Below, in pieces: positions 18,524 to 26,759 of a stretch of DNA of 64,000 nucleotides. The first letter of the stretch is position 1. The number at the start of each line of letters is the position of its first letter. The translations under genes were made by a program, and so were the position numbers. The notes below the pieces were generated by a model. The model was not told the origin of the DNA. It saw only the letters and a list, made by a program, of their open reading frames with translations, and did not search any database. Source of the DNA: Pseudooceanicola onchidii (lineage in GTDB: Bacteria; Pseudomonadota; Alphaproteobacteria; Rhodobacterales; Rhodobacteraceae); the NCBI RefSeq assembly GCF_004959925.1, contig NZ_SPUW01000004.1, positions 62,001 through 126,000 of the forward strand, read 5' to 3'.

Positions 18524-19644
18524 GCGGGCTGATGCTGGACGATCCCGACGGCACGCTTGAAATGCTGCGCGACAGCGTGGCGGGCTTTGCCGAGCGCTTT
18601 GACGGACCCGAGGGCTTTCGCGCGCGCCGCGACGCCGGGCAGGACCTGGACCGGACGGTCTGGTCCGCCATGGCCGAGGCTGGATGGCTGGGTCTTCACC
18701 TGCCCGAGGAAATCGGCGGCGCCGGGCTGGGCGTGGCCGAGCAGGCCGTGCTGAGCGAGGCGCTTGGCCGGGCGCTGATTTCAGAGCCGCTGGCGCAGCT
18801 GAGTGTTTTTGCCGGTGTCCTGCTTGCGCAGGGCGACGGCGCAGAACGGGACCGGCTGGCTGACGGGCTGATCGCCGGGACCGCGATCGTCTCGCCGGCC
18901 TGGCAGGGGCGTGATGGCGCTCCGGCCCCGCTGGTGGCGCGGGTCCATGGCGAGGACACGGTGCTGACCGGCGCCCTTTGCCATGTCAGCGCGCCTGTAT
19001 CGGCGACGGATTTCGTCGTGCTTGCCGAGGCGGGCGGTGACTGGATGCTGCTGTCGGTTCCGGCCGGGGCTGGCGGGTTGAGCGTGGATGCGGCCCCGAC
19101 ATTGGACGGGGCCCAGCTGGGCCAACTGACGTTCCGGGATGTCAAGGTTCCGGGCAATGCGGTGCTGGCGCGGGGCAATTCGGCCCGTGCGGCGCTCGAG
19201 GCGGCCGTGGCGACGACCCGCTTGGCGCTGGCGGCCGAAATGGCAGGCATCGCGGCCGAAGCGATCGACCGCACCGTCGCCTATACCCGCGACCGTGTGC
19301 AGTTCGGCAAGGCGATCGCGTCCTTCCAGGTGGTGCAACATCGGCTGGTCGACATGTGGTCAGATGCGGAATTCGCCCAGGCCGCTGTGGTGAACGCGGT
19401 CGAAACGCTGGCGGACGGGCCAGGCAAGGCGGCGGATCTGGCGATCCTGGCTGCCAAGGCACGGGCCGGCGACGCGGCGGTGACCATCACCCGGCGGGCG
19501 ATCCATCTGCATGGCGCCATGGGTTTCACCGACGCCTGCGACATCGGGCTTTTCATGAAACGGGCCGTGGCCCTGAATGCAACCCTGGGCCAGCCGGAAG
19601 AGCTGCGCCTGCTATTCGTGGCGCGCGAAGGCGTCGCGGCCTGA
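18520..19644 (+). CDS. Acyl-CoA dehydrogenase, PimD-like small subunit
   Basis: A 374-residue dehydrogenase with a degenerate middle domain and a recognisable C-terminal domain (D-R-V-Q-F-G-K-A-I-A-S-F-Q-V-V-Q-H; H-L-H-G-A-M-G-F-T). The catalytic-Glu loop is absent: the corresponding part reads L-G-Q-P-E-E-L. It likely pairs with the large dehydrogenase at 20429, from which it is separated only by the hydratase gene. ATGA overlap with the ligase gene fixes the start. Confidence 0.88.
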   Translation: MSGLMLDDPDGTLEMLRDSVAGFAERFDGPEGFRARRDAGQDLDRTVWSAMAEAGWLGLHLPEEIGGAGLGVAEQAVLSEALGRALISEPLAQLSVFAGVLLAQGDGAERDRLADGLIAGTAIVSPAWQGRDGAPAPLVARVHGEDTVLTGALCHVSAPVSATDFVVLAEAGGDWMLLSVPAGAGGLSVDAAPTLDGAQLGQLTFRDVKVPGNAVLARGNSARAALEAAVATTRLALAAEMAGIAAEAIDRTVAYTRDRVQFGKAIASFQVVQHRLVDMWSDAEFAQAAVVNAVETLADGPGKAADLAILAAKARAGDAAVTITRRAIHLHGAMGFTDACDIGLFMKRAVALNATLGQPEELRLLFVAREGVAA

Positions 19645-19655
19645 AAGGACAGGAC

Positions 19656-20432
19656 ATGGAAAACAACATGATCAAATGCGAGATCAAGGATCACGTCGCG
19701 GTCATCACGCTGGATGCTCCGCCGGTGAACGCGCAGTCCAAGGACTTCATGGAAGAGCTGATCGCCTGTTTCGACGAATTGAACCACAAGAAGGGCGTGC
19801 GTTGCGTCGTCCTGACCGCCCAAGGCAAGGTGTTTTCGGCCGGCGCCGACATCAAGGGCCGTTCCAAGCAGAGTGATTGGGCCCCCGGTGACATCAACCG
19901 TCACCTGCGCCGCGCCCGCGAAGTGGGCTTTGTCATCATGGAGATGAACATCCCCGTCATCGCCGCCGTGAACGGCCCGGCGCTTGGTGCGGGCATGGGT
20001 CTGGCGATCTGTTCCGACATCATCGTGGCGTCAAAGAACGCCGTCTTCGGCCTGCCCGAGATCGACATCGGCCTGATGGGCGGCGTGCGCCACACGATGC
20101 GCGTCTTCCCGATCGGCCTGACCCGGCGCATGGTGCTGACCGGCTATCGCGTCCCGGCCGAAGAGCTGTACCGCCGTGGCCTGATCGAAGCCTGCGTCGA
20201 ACCCGAAGAGCTGCTGGACACCGCGATGGAGATGGCGAGGAACATCGCCTCGAAATCCCCGACGGCGATCAAGCTGGCCAAGCGCGCGCTGAACACGGTC
20301 GAGACCATGGGCCTGAAGGACGGCTACCGGTTCGAACAGAACCTGACCGTCGAAATGACCGGCACCGCTGACAGCAAAGAGGCCATGGCGGCCTTTCTTG
20401 AAAAGCGTCCGGCCGTTTTCCAGGACGAATGA
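19656..20432 (+). CDS. Enoyl-CoA hydratase
   Basis: A 258-residue crotonase-superfamily protein: F-S-A-G-A-D-I-K-G-R (oxyanion hole, about residue 62), N-G-P-A-L-G-A-G-M-G-L-A, and F-G-L-P-E-I-D-I-G-L-M-G-G carrying a likely catalytic Glu. It hydrates the 2-enoyl-CoA made by the flanking dehydrogenases. Closely similar in layout to the hydratase at 39536 (same length class, same E-I-x-x-G-L motif), suggesting a paralogous pair. Start behind AAAGGAC; overlaps the next gene by four bases. Confidence 0.92.
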   Translation: MENNMIKCEIKDHVAVITLDAPPVNAQSKDFMEELIACFDELNHKKGVRCVVLTAQGKVFSAGADIKGRSKQSDWAPGDINRHLRRAREVGFVIMEMNIPVIAAVNGPALGAGMGLAICSDIIVASKNAVFGLPEIDIGLMGGVRHTMRVFPIGLTRRMVLTGYRVPAEELYRRGLIEACVEPEELLDTAMEMARNIASKSPTAIKLAKRALNTVETMGLKDGYRFEQNLTVEMTGTADSKEAMAAFLEKRPAVFQDE

Positions 20433-21598
20433 CCATGGAGGCGCAGCAGGACTGGAACGCACTGAGCGACGACGCCTTCCGGGAGATCTTCCGGGAGTGG
20501 GTGGACGCGAACTGTCCGTCCGGGCTGCGCTTCATGCGCAAGCAGCGCCCTGTCTTCGACGAAGTGGCCGAGTGGTACCACCTGCTGGCTGAGAAGGGCT
20601 GGCTGTCGCCTGTCTGGCCGCAGGAATACGGCGGCATGGGCCTCGATGCGGGCAAGCACATCGTCTATGTCGAGGAATGGGCGCGCCTCGGCTGCCCGCG
20701 CATTCCCGACCATGGCATCGGCCTGACCGGGCCGCTGCTGATCCAATACGGGACGCCGGAACAGAAGGCCTTCTTCCTACCCAAGATCCTGAGCGGTGAA
20801 CACGTCTGGTGCCAGGGCTATTCGGAACCGAACGCCGGGTCGGACCTTGCGTCGCTGCGGACCTCGGCGGTGGCGGATGGCGACGGGTTCATCGTCAACG
20901 GGCAGAAGATCTGGACCACCCTGGCGCATTGCGCGAACTGGATCCTTCTGCTGACCCGGACGTCGAGCGACGGGCCGAAGCGGCAGAACGGGATCACGGT
21001 AATGCTGGTCGACATGACCACGCCCGGCGTGACCGTCCGCCCGATCCCGAACCTACGGCAGGAGACGGATTTCTGCGAGGTCTTCTTCGACAACGTGCAT
21101 GTCCCCTCCGCCAACGTGGTGGGCGAGGTGGATCAGGGCTGGGCCCTGGCCAAGGCCGTGCTGGGGCACGAGCGCATCTTCCTTGGTGCGCCGTCCCGTC
21201 CGGAATACGCGATCAGGCGGCTTGAACGGCTGGCCCGCGACCGTGGCGCCTTCGACGATGCGGGGTTCGTGGCGCGCTATGCCAAGCTGCGGCTGGATCT
21301 CTACGATCTGGGGTCTGCTTTCGAACGCTTTGCGCGGGTGTTACGGGCCGGCGGCACACTTGGCCCTGACGTGTCGGTGCTCAAGATCTTCTGTTCAGAG
21401 CTGTACCAGCGGATCACCGAAGAGATGCTGACCGTCGCGGGTGAGGATGCGCGGTACTGGGACGACCTGCCCACTGGAGAGGGCGATGTGGATGCAATGA
21501 ACCTGTATCTCGACAGCCGGGCGCCTGCGATCTTCGGCGGCTCGAACGAGATCCAGAGGGGCGTTCTTGCAAAGGGGGTGCTTGGTCTGCCGGGGTAG
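20429..21598 (+). CDS. Acyl-CoA dehydrogenase, PimC-like large subunit
   Basis: A 389-residue dehydrogenase with W-C-Q-G-Y-S-E-P-N-A-G-S-D-L-A and N-G-Q-K-I-W-T-T. The position of the usual catalytic Glu reads I-F-G-G-S-N-E-I (Gly370). The same arrangement is seen in the 9067 protein and, with A-G-T, in the 42446 protein; each has a smaller dehydrogenase nearby. It probably builds a heteromer with the 18520 product. Start at ATG 20429 (ATGA) or the ATG six bases later. Confidence 0.9.
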   Translation: MTMEAQQDWNALSDDAFREIFREWVDANCPSGLRFMRKQRPVFDEVAEWYHLLAEKGWLSPVWPQEYGGMGLDAGKHIVYVEEWARLGCPRIPDHGIGLTGPLLIQYGTPEQKAFFLPKILSGEHVWCQGYSEPNAGSDLASLRTSAVADGDGFIVNGQKIWTTLAHCANWILLLTRTSSDGPKRQNGITVMLVDMTTPGVTVRPIPNLRQETDFCEVFFDNVHVPSANVVGEVDQGWALAKAVLGHERIFLGAPSRPEYAIRRLERLARDRGAFDDAGFVARYAKLRLDLYDLGSAFERFARVLRAGGTLGPDVSVLKIFCSELYQRITEEMLTVAGEDARYWDDLPTGEGDVDAMNLYLDSRAPAIFGGSNEIQRGVLAKGVLGLPG

Positions 21599-21622
21599 AT
21601 CGAGCACGAGGGGAGGAGACGG

Positions 21623-22387
21623 ATGGCACAGAGTGAATTTGCCCTTGAGGCCAAGGGGATAGGCCGGAGGTTCGGCGACTTCTGGGCGGTCAAGGACGTG
21701 GATCTGCAGATCAGGCGCGGGTCCATCCACGCGATGATCGGGCCGAACGGGGCGGGAAAGACGACCTGCTTCAACCTGCTGACCAAGACGTTGCAGCCAT
21801 CGACCGGGCAGATCATCCTGAATGGCGAAGATATCTCGAAGTTGCGGACTTCGGACGTGGCCCGCAAGGGGATGGCGCGGTCGTTCCAGATCAGCGCCAC
21901 CTTCACCGAACTGACGGCACTGGAAAACGTCCGGGTTGCCCTGCAGTCCGGCCATGGCAGCGCCTGGCGGTTCTGGAGCCCGATCCGGTCGATCTATTCG
22001 CTGAACCAGCGCGCTGAAGAGCTGCTGGAGCAGGTCGGCTTGTCTGCCGCGCGCGACATGACATCGGCCGAGCTGTCCTACGGCAAGAAGCGCGCGCTCG
22101 AGATCGCGACCACGCTGGCGCTGGAGCCGGAGGTGATGCTGCTGGACGAACCGACGGCGGGCATGGGTCACGAGGATATCGAACCGATCACCGCGCTGAT
22201 CCGCAAGGTGTCGGCGGGACGGACCATCCTGATCGTGGAACACAACTTGTCCGTCGTGTCGGACCTGTCGGACCGGATCACGGTGCTGCAGGCTGGGCAG
22301 GTGCTGATGGAGGGCACCTATGCCGAGGTCTCCTCGGACGAACGGGTGATTGCAGCCTACATGGGGGGTGTCGACGATGCCGCTTGA
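21623..22387 (+). CDS. livG: Branched-chain amino acid-type ABC transporter ATPase LivG
   Basis: A 254-residue ABC ATPase: Walker A G-P-N-G-A-G-K-T-T, signature A-E-L-S-Y-G-K-K-R-A-L-E, Walker B V-M-L-L-D-E-P-T-A-G-M. The V-A-R-K-G-M-A-R-S-F-Q-I motif is typical of the LivG branch. It energises the LivHM permease encoded downstream. In this setting (between CoA ligase/dehydrogenase genes and an IclR gene) the cargo may be an organic or aromatic acid rather than an amino acid. GGGAGGAG precedes the ATG. Confidence 0.95.
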   Translation: MAQSEFALEAKGIGRRFGDFWAVKDVDLQIRRGSIHAMIGPNGAGKTTCFNLLTKTLQPSTGQIILNGEDISKLRTSDVARKGMARSFQISATFTELTALENVRVALQSGHGSAWRFWSPIRSIYSLNQRAEELLEQVGLSAARDMTSAELSYGKKRALEIATTLALEPEVMLLDEPTAGMGHEDIEPITALIRKVSAGRTILIVEHNLSVVSDLSDRITVLQAGQVLMEGTYAEVSSDERVIAAYMGGVDDAA

Positions 22388-23099
22388 TACGTCATCCGCA
22401 GAACCGCTGCTGAAGATCGAGAACCTGAAGGCCTGGTACGCCGAAAGCCAAGCACTGCACGGCGTCGGCTTCGAAGTCAACAAGGGAGAGCTGGTCACGC
22501 TGATCGGGCGGAACGGCGCCGGCAAGTCCACCACGCTGCGGTCGATCATGGGTATCGTGAAGAACCGCAAGGGATCGATCCGGTTCCACGGGGAAGACTT
22601 GATCGGACTGCGCACCTTCCAGATCGCGCGCAAGGGCATCGCCTGGTGCCCCGAGGAACGCGGGATCTTTGCCGACCTGTCGGTGAAAGAGAACCTGACC
22701 CTGCCGCCGCGCCTGGTGCAGGGCGGCATGACGGACGAGGACCTGCTGACCAGCTTCCCCAACCTGCGCGCCCGCGCATCTTCCGGCGGCACGCAGCTGT
22801 CGGGGGGTGAGCAGCAGATGCTGGCCATCGCGCGCATTCTGCGAAACGGCTGCCGGTTTCTGCTGCTGGACGAGCCGTCCGAGGGGCTCGCCCCGGTCGT
22901 CGTGAAGGAGATCGGCAACCAGATCCGCCGGCTGAAGGACCAAGGCTACACCATCCTGCTGGTCGAGCAGAACCTGAACTTCGCACGCGCCATTGCCGAC
23001 CGGCATGTCGTGATCGAACACGGACAGGTGGTCGATCAATTGACCAACGATGAACTCGCGGCCGATGTGGCCCGCGTGAAGACCTATTTGGGAGTGTGA
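22377..23099 (+). CDS. livF: Branched-chain amino acid-type ABC transporter ATPase LivF
   Basis: A 240-residue ABC ATPase with Walker A G-R-N-G-A-G-K-S-T-T, signature L-S-G-G-E-Q-Q-M-L-A-I-A-R and Walker B F-L-L-L-D-E-P-S-E-G-L, the last two typical of LivF. Start set at ATG 22377, inside the livG end and behind GGGGGG, giving an 11-base overlap; the frame is open further upstream but without family similarity. Confidence 0.95.
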   Translation: MPLDTSSAEPLLKIENLKAWYAESQALHGVGFEVNKGELVTLIGRNGAGKSTTLRSIMGIVKNRKGSIRFHGEDLIGLRTFQIARKGIAWCPEERGIFADLSVKENLTLPPRLVQGGMTDEDLLTSFPNLRARASSGGTQLSGGEQQMLAIARILRNGCRFLLLDEPSEGLAPVVVKEIGNQIRRLKDQGYTILLVEQNLNFARAIADRHVVIEHGQVVDQLTNDELAADVARVKTYLGV

Positions 23100-23101
23100 C
23101 C

Positions 23102-23980
23102 ATGTTCGACGGGATCACGCCGCAGCTGTTGTTCGGTCAGCTTCTGATCGGGGTCATCAACGGCTCTTTCTACGCGATGCTGGCCATGGGGCTGGCGATC
23201 ATCTTTGGCCTCATGCACGTGGTGAACTTTGCGCATGGCGCGCAGTACATGCTGGGGGCCTTCGTCGCCTGGCTGCTGCTGAACTATTTGGGCGTGCCCT
23301 ACTGGGGCGCCCTGGTCATCGCGCCGGTGGTCGTGGCCTGTTTCGGCCTGGTGATGGAGCGGTTGATATTGAAACCGATCGCCAATCTGGACCATCTGTA
23401 TTCGCTGCTGGTGACCTATGCCGCAACACTGGTGATCGAAGGGCTGATCCGGCAGCAGTATGGATCGACCGGGTTGCCCTACAATTCGCCGCTTCCGGGC
23501 GGCGTGAACCTCGGGTTCATGTTCATGCCCTGGTACCGTCTCTGGGTCGTGGTGTTTTCGGTGGTCACCTGCCTCGCCACCTGGCTTCTGATCGAACATA
23601 CCAAGCTGGGCGCCTACCTCCGCGCGGCGAACCAGTCGCCCGAGATTGTCGAAAGCTTCGGCATCAACGTGCCCCGGATGGTGACGCTGACCTATGCCTT
23701 CGGGGTCGGCCTGGCGGGTCTGTCGGGCGTGCTGGCGGCGCCGATCTACCAGGTGTCGCCCTCCATGGGATCGACCCTGATGATCACCATCTTCGCGGTG
23801 GTCGTGATCGGCGGGATGGGGTCCATCCTTGGCGCGATCCTGACCGGTTACCTGCTGGGCATCGTCGAGGGGCTGACCAAGGTGTTCTACCCCGAGGGCG
23901 CGAACCTCGTCATCTTCTTCATCATGCTCCTGGCGCTCATCTTCCGGCCGTCGGGGCTGTTCTCAGGGGGGAAAAACTGA
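23102..23980 (+). CDS. livH: Branched-chain amino acid-type ABC permease LivH
   Basis: A 292-residue inner-membrane protein with about eight hydrophobic helices and the LivH motifs G-L-A-I-I-F-G-L-M-H-V-V-N-F-A-H-G and R-A-A-N-Q-S-P-E-I-V-E-S-F-G-I-N. ATG 23102 lies eight bases behind GGGAG; a GTG at 23096 overlapping the livF stop is an alternative. It overlaps livM by one base (TGATG). Confidence 0.94.
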   Translation: MFDGITPQLLFGQLLIGVINGSFYAMLAMGLAIIFGLMHVVNFAHGAQYMLGAFVAWLLLNYLGVPYWGALVIAPVVVACFGLVMERLILKPIANLDHLYSLLVTYAATLVIEGLIRQQYGSTGLPYNSPLPGGVNLGFMFMPWYRLWVVVFSVVTCLATWLLIEHTKLGAYLRAANQSPEIVESFGINVPRMVTLTYAFGVGLAGLSGVLAAPIYQVSPSMGSTLMITIFAVVVIGGMGSILGAILTGYLLGIVEGLTKVFYPEGANLVIFFIMLLALIFRPSGLFSGGKN

Positions 23981-24909
23981 TGCGGATCGCCCTCATCCTG
24001 ATCGGAGCGGCGCTGGCGCTTGCGGCCCCGTTCTTCGTCTACCCCGTGCTGCTGATGACGATCCTGTGCTTCGTGATCTTCGCGGCCTCGTTCAACCTGC
24101 TGCTGGGCTATGTCGGGTTGCTGTGCTTCGGGCAGGCGATGTTCCTGGGCCTGTCGGCCTACATTGCCGGTCAGATCCTGAAGACCACCGGCATCTCGAT
24201 CGAACTGGCAATTATGGCCGCGGCTCTGGTCTCGGCCGCGCTTGGTGCCTTCGTGGGATTCGTCGCGGTGCGCCGGTCCGGCATCCAGTTTGCGATGATC
24301 ACCTTTGCCTTCGCGCAGTTCGTCTATTTCCTGCTGCTGCAGTCCGAGTTTACCGGCGGCGAGGACGGCATGCAGGGCATCCCGCGCACGCATCTGTTCG
24401 GCATTATCGACATCTCGGACAGCCGAACGTTCTACTACTTCGTGCTGGCGATGACGGTGTTGGCGATCTTCGTGGTCTATCGCGTGGTGCATTCGCCCTT
24501 CGGCGAGATCCTCAAGGCGATCCGGGACAACGAGCCGCGGGTGGAATCCCTGGGCTTCCGGCCCGAACGGTTCAAGATCCTCGCCATGACGATTTCGGCC
24601 GGCCTGGCCGGGTTCGCCGGCGCGCTGAAGGCCACCGTCTTCGGGTTCGCGACGCTGACGGATGTCAGCTGGACCGTGTCGGGCGAGGTCATCCTGATGA
24701 CCCTGCTGGGCGGTCTGGGCACGCTGACCGGTCCCATGGTCGGGGCGGGGATCATCATCCTGATGAACGACGAATTGGCGCAGTTCGGCGAATGGGCGCT
24801 GATCGCGCAGGGGATCATCCTGATCCTCGTCATCCTCTTCCTGAGGCGTGGCGTGGTCGGCGAGGCCGGCGCCCTGGTCCGGAGGATGAAGGCAAGGCGC
24901 GCCAAGTGA
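23980..24909 (+). CDS. livM: Branched-chain amino acid-type ABC permease LivM
   Basis: A 309-residue inner-membrane protein with the LivM motifs N-L-L-L-G-Y-V-G-L-L-C-F-G-Q-A (helix 2-3) and I-R-D-N-E-P-R-V-E-S-L-G-F. Last gene of the operon beginning at 16871. No binding-protein gene follows; the nearest candidate is at 26760, beyond the convergent iclR-type gene. Only 14 bases separate its stop from the stop of that gene. Confidence 0.94.
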   Translation: MRIALILIGAALALAAPFFVYPVLLMTILCFVIFAASFNLLLGYVGLLCFGQAMFLGLSAYIAGQILKTTGISIELAIMAAALVSAALGAFVGFVAVRRSGIQFAMITFAFAQFVYFLLLQSEFTGGEDGMQGIPRTHLFGIIDISDSRTFYYFVLAMTVLAIFVVYRVVHSPFGEILKAIRDNEPRVESLGFRPERFKILAMTISAGLAGFAGALKATVFGFATLTDVSWTVSGEVILMTLLGGLGTLTGPMVGAGIIILMNDELAQFGEWALIAQGIILILVILFLRRGVVGEAGALVRRMKARRAK

Positions 24910-24923
24910 TGCCGCGCCGTGCG

Positions 24924-25703
24924 TCAGAGTTCGATCTGCACCGGGTTATCGAAATCCGGGTCGGTGCGGATCGACCGGACGGCCTTGTGCAGCGCTGTAA
25001 GATACCGGTCCTGGTGGCGTCGAAACCTTTCCGTCACACCGCCAAGTGCCAGCGTGATCGGCTGACCCTGCACCAGAACCGGCAGCAGCATGGCCAGAGT
25101 CGCACCGCCTTCGAAGGGAAGGTCCTCGACATAACCGTACCCCTGCGTACGGATCTTGGTGATCTCGGCCTGGATGTCCGCCAGTTTCATGCGGCTCGCC
25201 GGTTCGGCGGTCGCGATGTTGGCGCGTCGCACGGTATTCTCAAGCTTTTCGGCGGGCATGGTGGACAGCAGGACGAGACCGGCGATGGACTTGGTGATCG
25301 GGCGGATCGTGCCTTCGTCGATATGAAATCGCAGGGCATGGATCGACGGCTTGGTCTGGATATATTGCAGGTAGACGTCGTTCTTCGCGCCCAGGAACAC
25401 CCCTTCGCCGGTTTCGGCGTGCAGGTCGTACATTGCATCCAGCACCTGGCCGGAGCCGAAGAGGACCTTGGGAATCCACTCGCCGAGGGTCGAAACCTTC
25501 GTGGTCGGAAAATAGACCCGGTCGCGCCGGTCGTAGTTCAGATACCCCAGCTTTACCAATGTCTTGAGCAAGACGGTGGTGCTGGAAAGCGGGTAGTCGA
25601 GCGAGGCTGCGATTTCCGACATGGAGCGTGGCTGACGGCCGATCCGGAAGTGTTCGAGGACTTCGAAGGCACGGGCCGCGGACTTGACTGTAGCATCGCT
25701 CAT
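24924..25703 (-). CDS. IclR-family transcriptional regulator
   Basis: A 259-residue regulator: helix-turn-helix (residues ~6-70, with S-M-S-E-I-A-A-S-L-D-Y-P-L-S-S-T-T-V-L-L) and an IclR effector domain. The start is ATG 25703, where family similarity begins, although no good ribosome site is visible; the open frame upstream crosses the divergent SDR gene. A perfect palindrome lies 13 bases upstream of the start, so self-control is likely. Divergent from the SDR/binding-protein/lactonase operon and convergent with the LivM gene, both probable targets. Confidence 0.9.
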   Translation of the reverse strand: MSDATVKSAARAFEVLEHFRIGRQPRSMSEIAASLDYPLSSTTVLLKTLVKLGYLNYDRRDRVYFPTTKVSTLGEWIPKVLFGSGQVLDAMYDLHAETGEGVFLGAKNDVYLQYIQTKPSIHALRFHIDEGTIRPITKSIAGLVLLSTMPAEKLENTVRRANIATAEPASRMKLADIQAEITKIRTQGYGYVEDLPFEGGATLAMLLPVLVQGQPITLALGGVTERFRRHQDRYLTALHKAVRSIRTDPDFDNPVQIEL

Positions 25704-25716
25704 GGGGGTGGCTTCG

Positions 25717-25731
25717 TTCTGAATTTCAGAA
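25717..25731. promoter_or_regulatory. Candidate IclR operator
   Basis: TTCTGAA-T-TTCAGAA is a perfect 15-bp palindrome (7-bp arms, one central base) immediately upstream of the iclR-type gene at 25703 and 213 bases before the divergent SDR gene. Size and symmetry fit an IclR dimer site. No second copy was noticed elsewhere in the window. Confidence 0.6.
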
Positions 25732-25883
25732 ATGTGAAAGTCATATCCACATACACAAAACAATGGTCTCGCACAACCGGGCGTGAGAAGCTGGAGTCCA
25801 GGAGGGGCACGAGGAAGCCCCGGGAGAAGGCGGTTCGCCGGCGACAGGCCGGACCGGGGTCGGAGGCCCCGAAGACCCGCACT

Positions 25884-25911
25884 TTGACACGAATTGGAAG
25901 CAAGATATCGC
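25884..25911 (+). promoter_or_regulatory. Possible promoter of the SDR/lactonase/BVMO operon
   Basis: TTGACA (25884-25889), 16-bp spacer, TATCGC (25906-25911). The -35 is consensus, the -10 weak. It lies 34 bases upstream of the SDR start, in the gap controlled by the adjacent IclR gene. Confidence 0.3.
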
Positions 25912-25944
25912 AGCGCATCACGCGTTTGCGAAGGGAGAGGATTT

Positions 25945-26703
25945 ATGTCTGAACGGCTGCGCGGCAAAGTGGCACTTGTGACCGGTGGCGGCATGGGTAT
26001 CGGCCGGGCCATCTGCGAAGCATACGCCCGCGAAGGTGCCGCGGTCGGCGTGTTCGACCTCAAGACCGAGATCGCAGATGACGTCGCCAGGACGATCTGC
26101 GACGCGGGCGGTCGGGCGATGCCGATTGTCGGGAACGCGGCAAAACGCACCGACATTTTCGCCGCGGCCGACGCGCTGAAGGCGGAATTCGGACCCGTCA
26201 CGCTGCTGGTCAACAACGCGATGTACAACCGGTATGGCCCGCTTGAAGCGCAGGACGAAAAGACCATCGGCCTGATGATCGACGTCGGCTTCAAGGGCGT
26301 GATCTGGGGCTACCAGGCGGTCATTCCGCAGATGCGCGAGGCCGGGGGCGGTGCGATCGTCAACATCGCCTCGCCGTCAGCCGTGATCGCGATGAAGGAT
26401 GGCATCATGTACAGCGCCATCAAGGCGGCAGTTGCAGCTGCGACCCGGTCGGGCGCTGCAGAGTTCGGACCAGACAACATCCGTGTCACCGCCATAGCCC
26501 CCGGACCCACGCAGACCGACGGTGCCATGCGCGTCGTCACCGAGGACGGGTGGGAGAGGCGGCGCGAGCGCATCCCGATCCGTCGGCTCGGCAAGCCGTC
26601 CGACATGGCGGACGCGGCCGTGTTCCTTGCCTCGGAGGAGGCGTCTTTCATCACCGGCGACATGCTCTTCGTCGACGGAGGAATAACCTACGCCTTTTCA
26701 TAG
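25945..26703 (+). CDS. Short-chain dehydrogenase/reductase
   Basis: A 252-residue classical SDR: cofactor motif T-G-G-G-M-G-I-G (residues ~13-20), N-N-A-M-Y in place of N-N-A-G, catalytic Y-S-A-I-K, and C-terminal F-I-T-G-D-M-L-F-V-D-G-G. D-L-K after strand 2 suggests NAD(H) preference. It oxidises an alcohol or reduces a ketone. As first gene of the operon containing a Baeyer-Villiger-type monooxygenase and a lactonase, it may supply the ketone substrate (inference). Start at ATG 25945 behind AAGGGAGAGG. Similar to the SDR at 44627. Confidence 0.92.
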   Translation: MSERLRGKVALVTGGGMGIGRAICEAYAREGAAVGVFDLKTEIADDVARTICDAGGRAMPIVGNAAKRTDIFAAADALKAEFGPVTLLVNNAMYNRYGPLEAQDEKTIGLMIDVGFKGVIWGYQAVIPQMREAGGGAIVNIASPSAVIAMKDGIMYSAIKAAVAAATRSGAAEFGPDNIRVTAIAPGPTQTDGAMRVVTEDGWERRRERIPIRRLGKPSDMADAAVFLASEEASFITGDMLFVDGGITYAFS

Positions 26704-26759
26704 GCGGGGCAAACAGGGCGGCCAAGAGGAGGGCCGTCCACAATATTGGGAGGTAAGAC

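Noticed and set aside
25704-26294. 5' extension of the IclR-type gene (24924) across the divergent SDR
   Set aside because: Family similarity begins at the ATG at 25703; the extension is antisense to a complete SDR gene.
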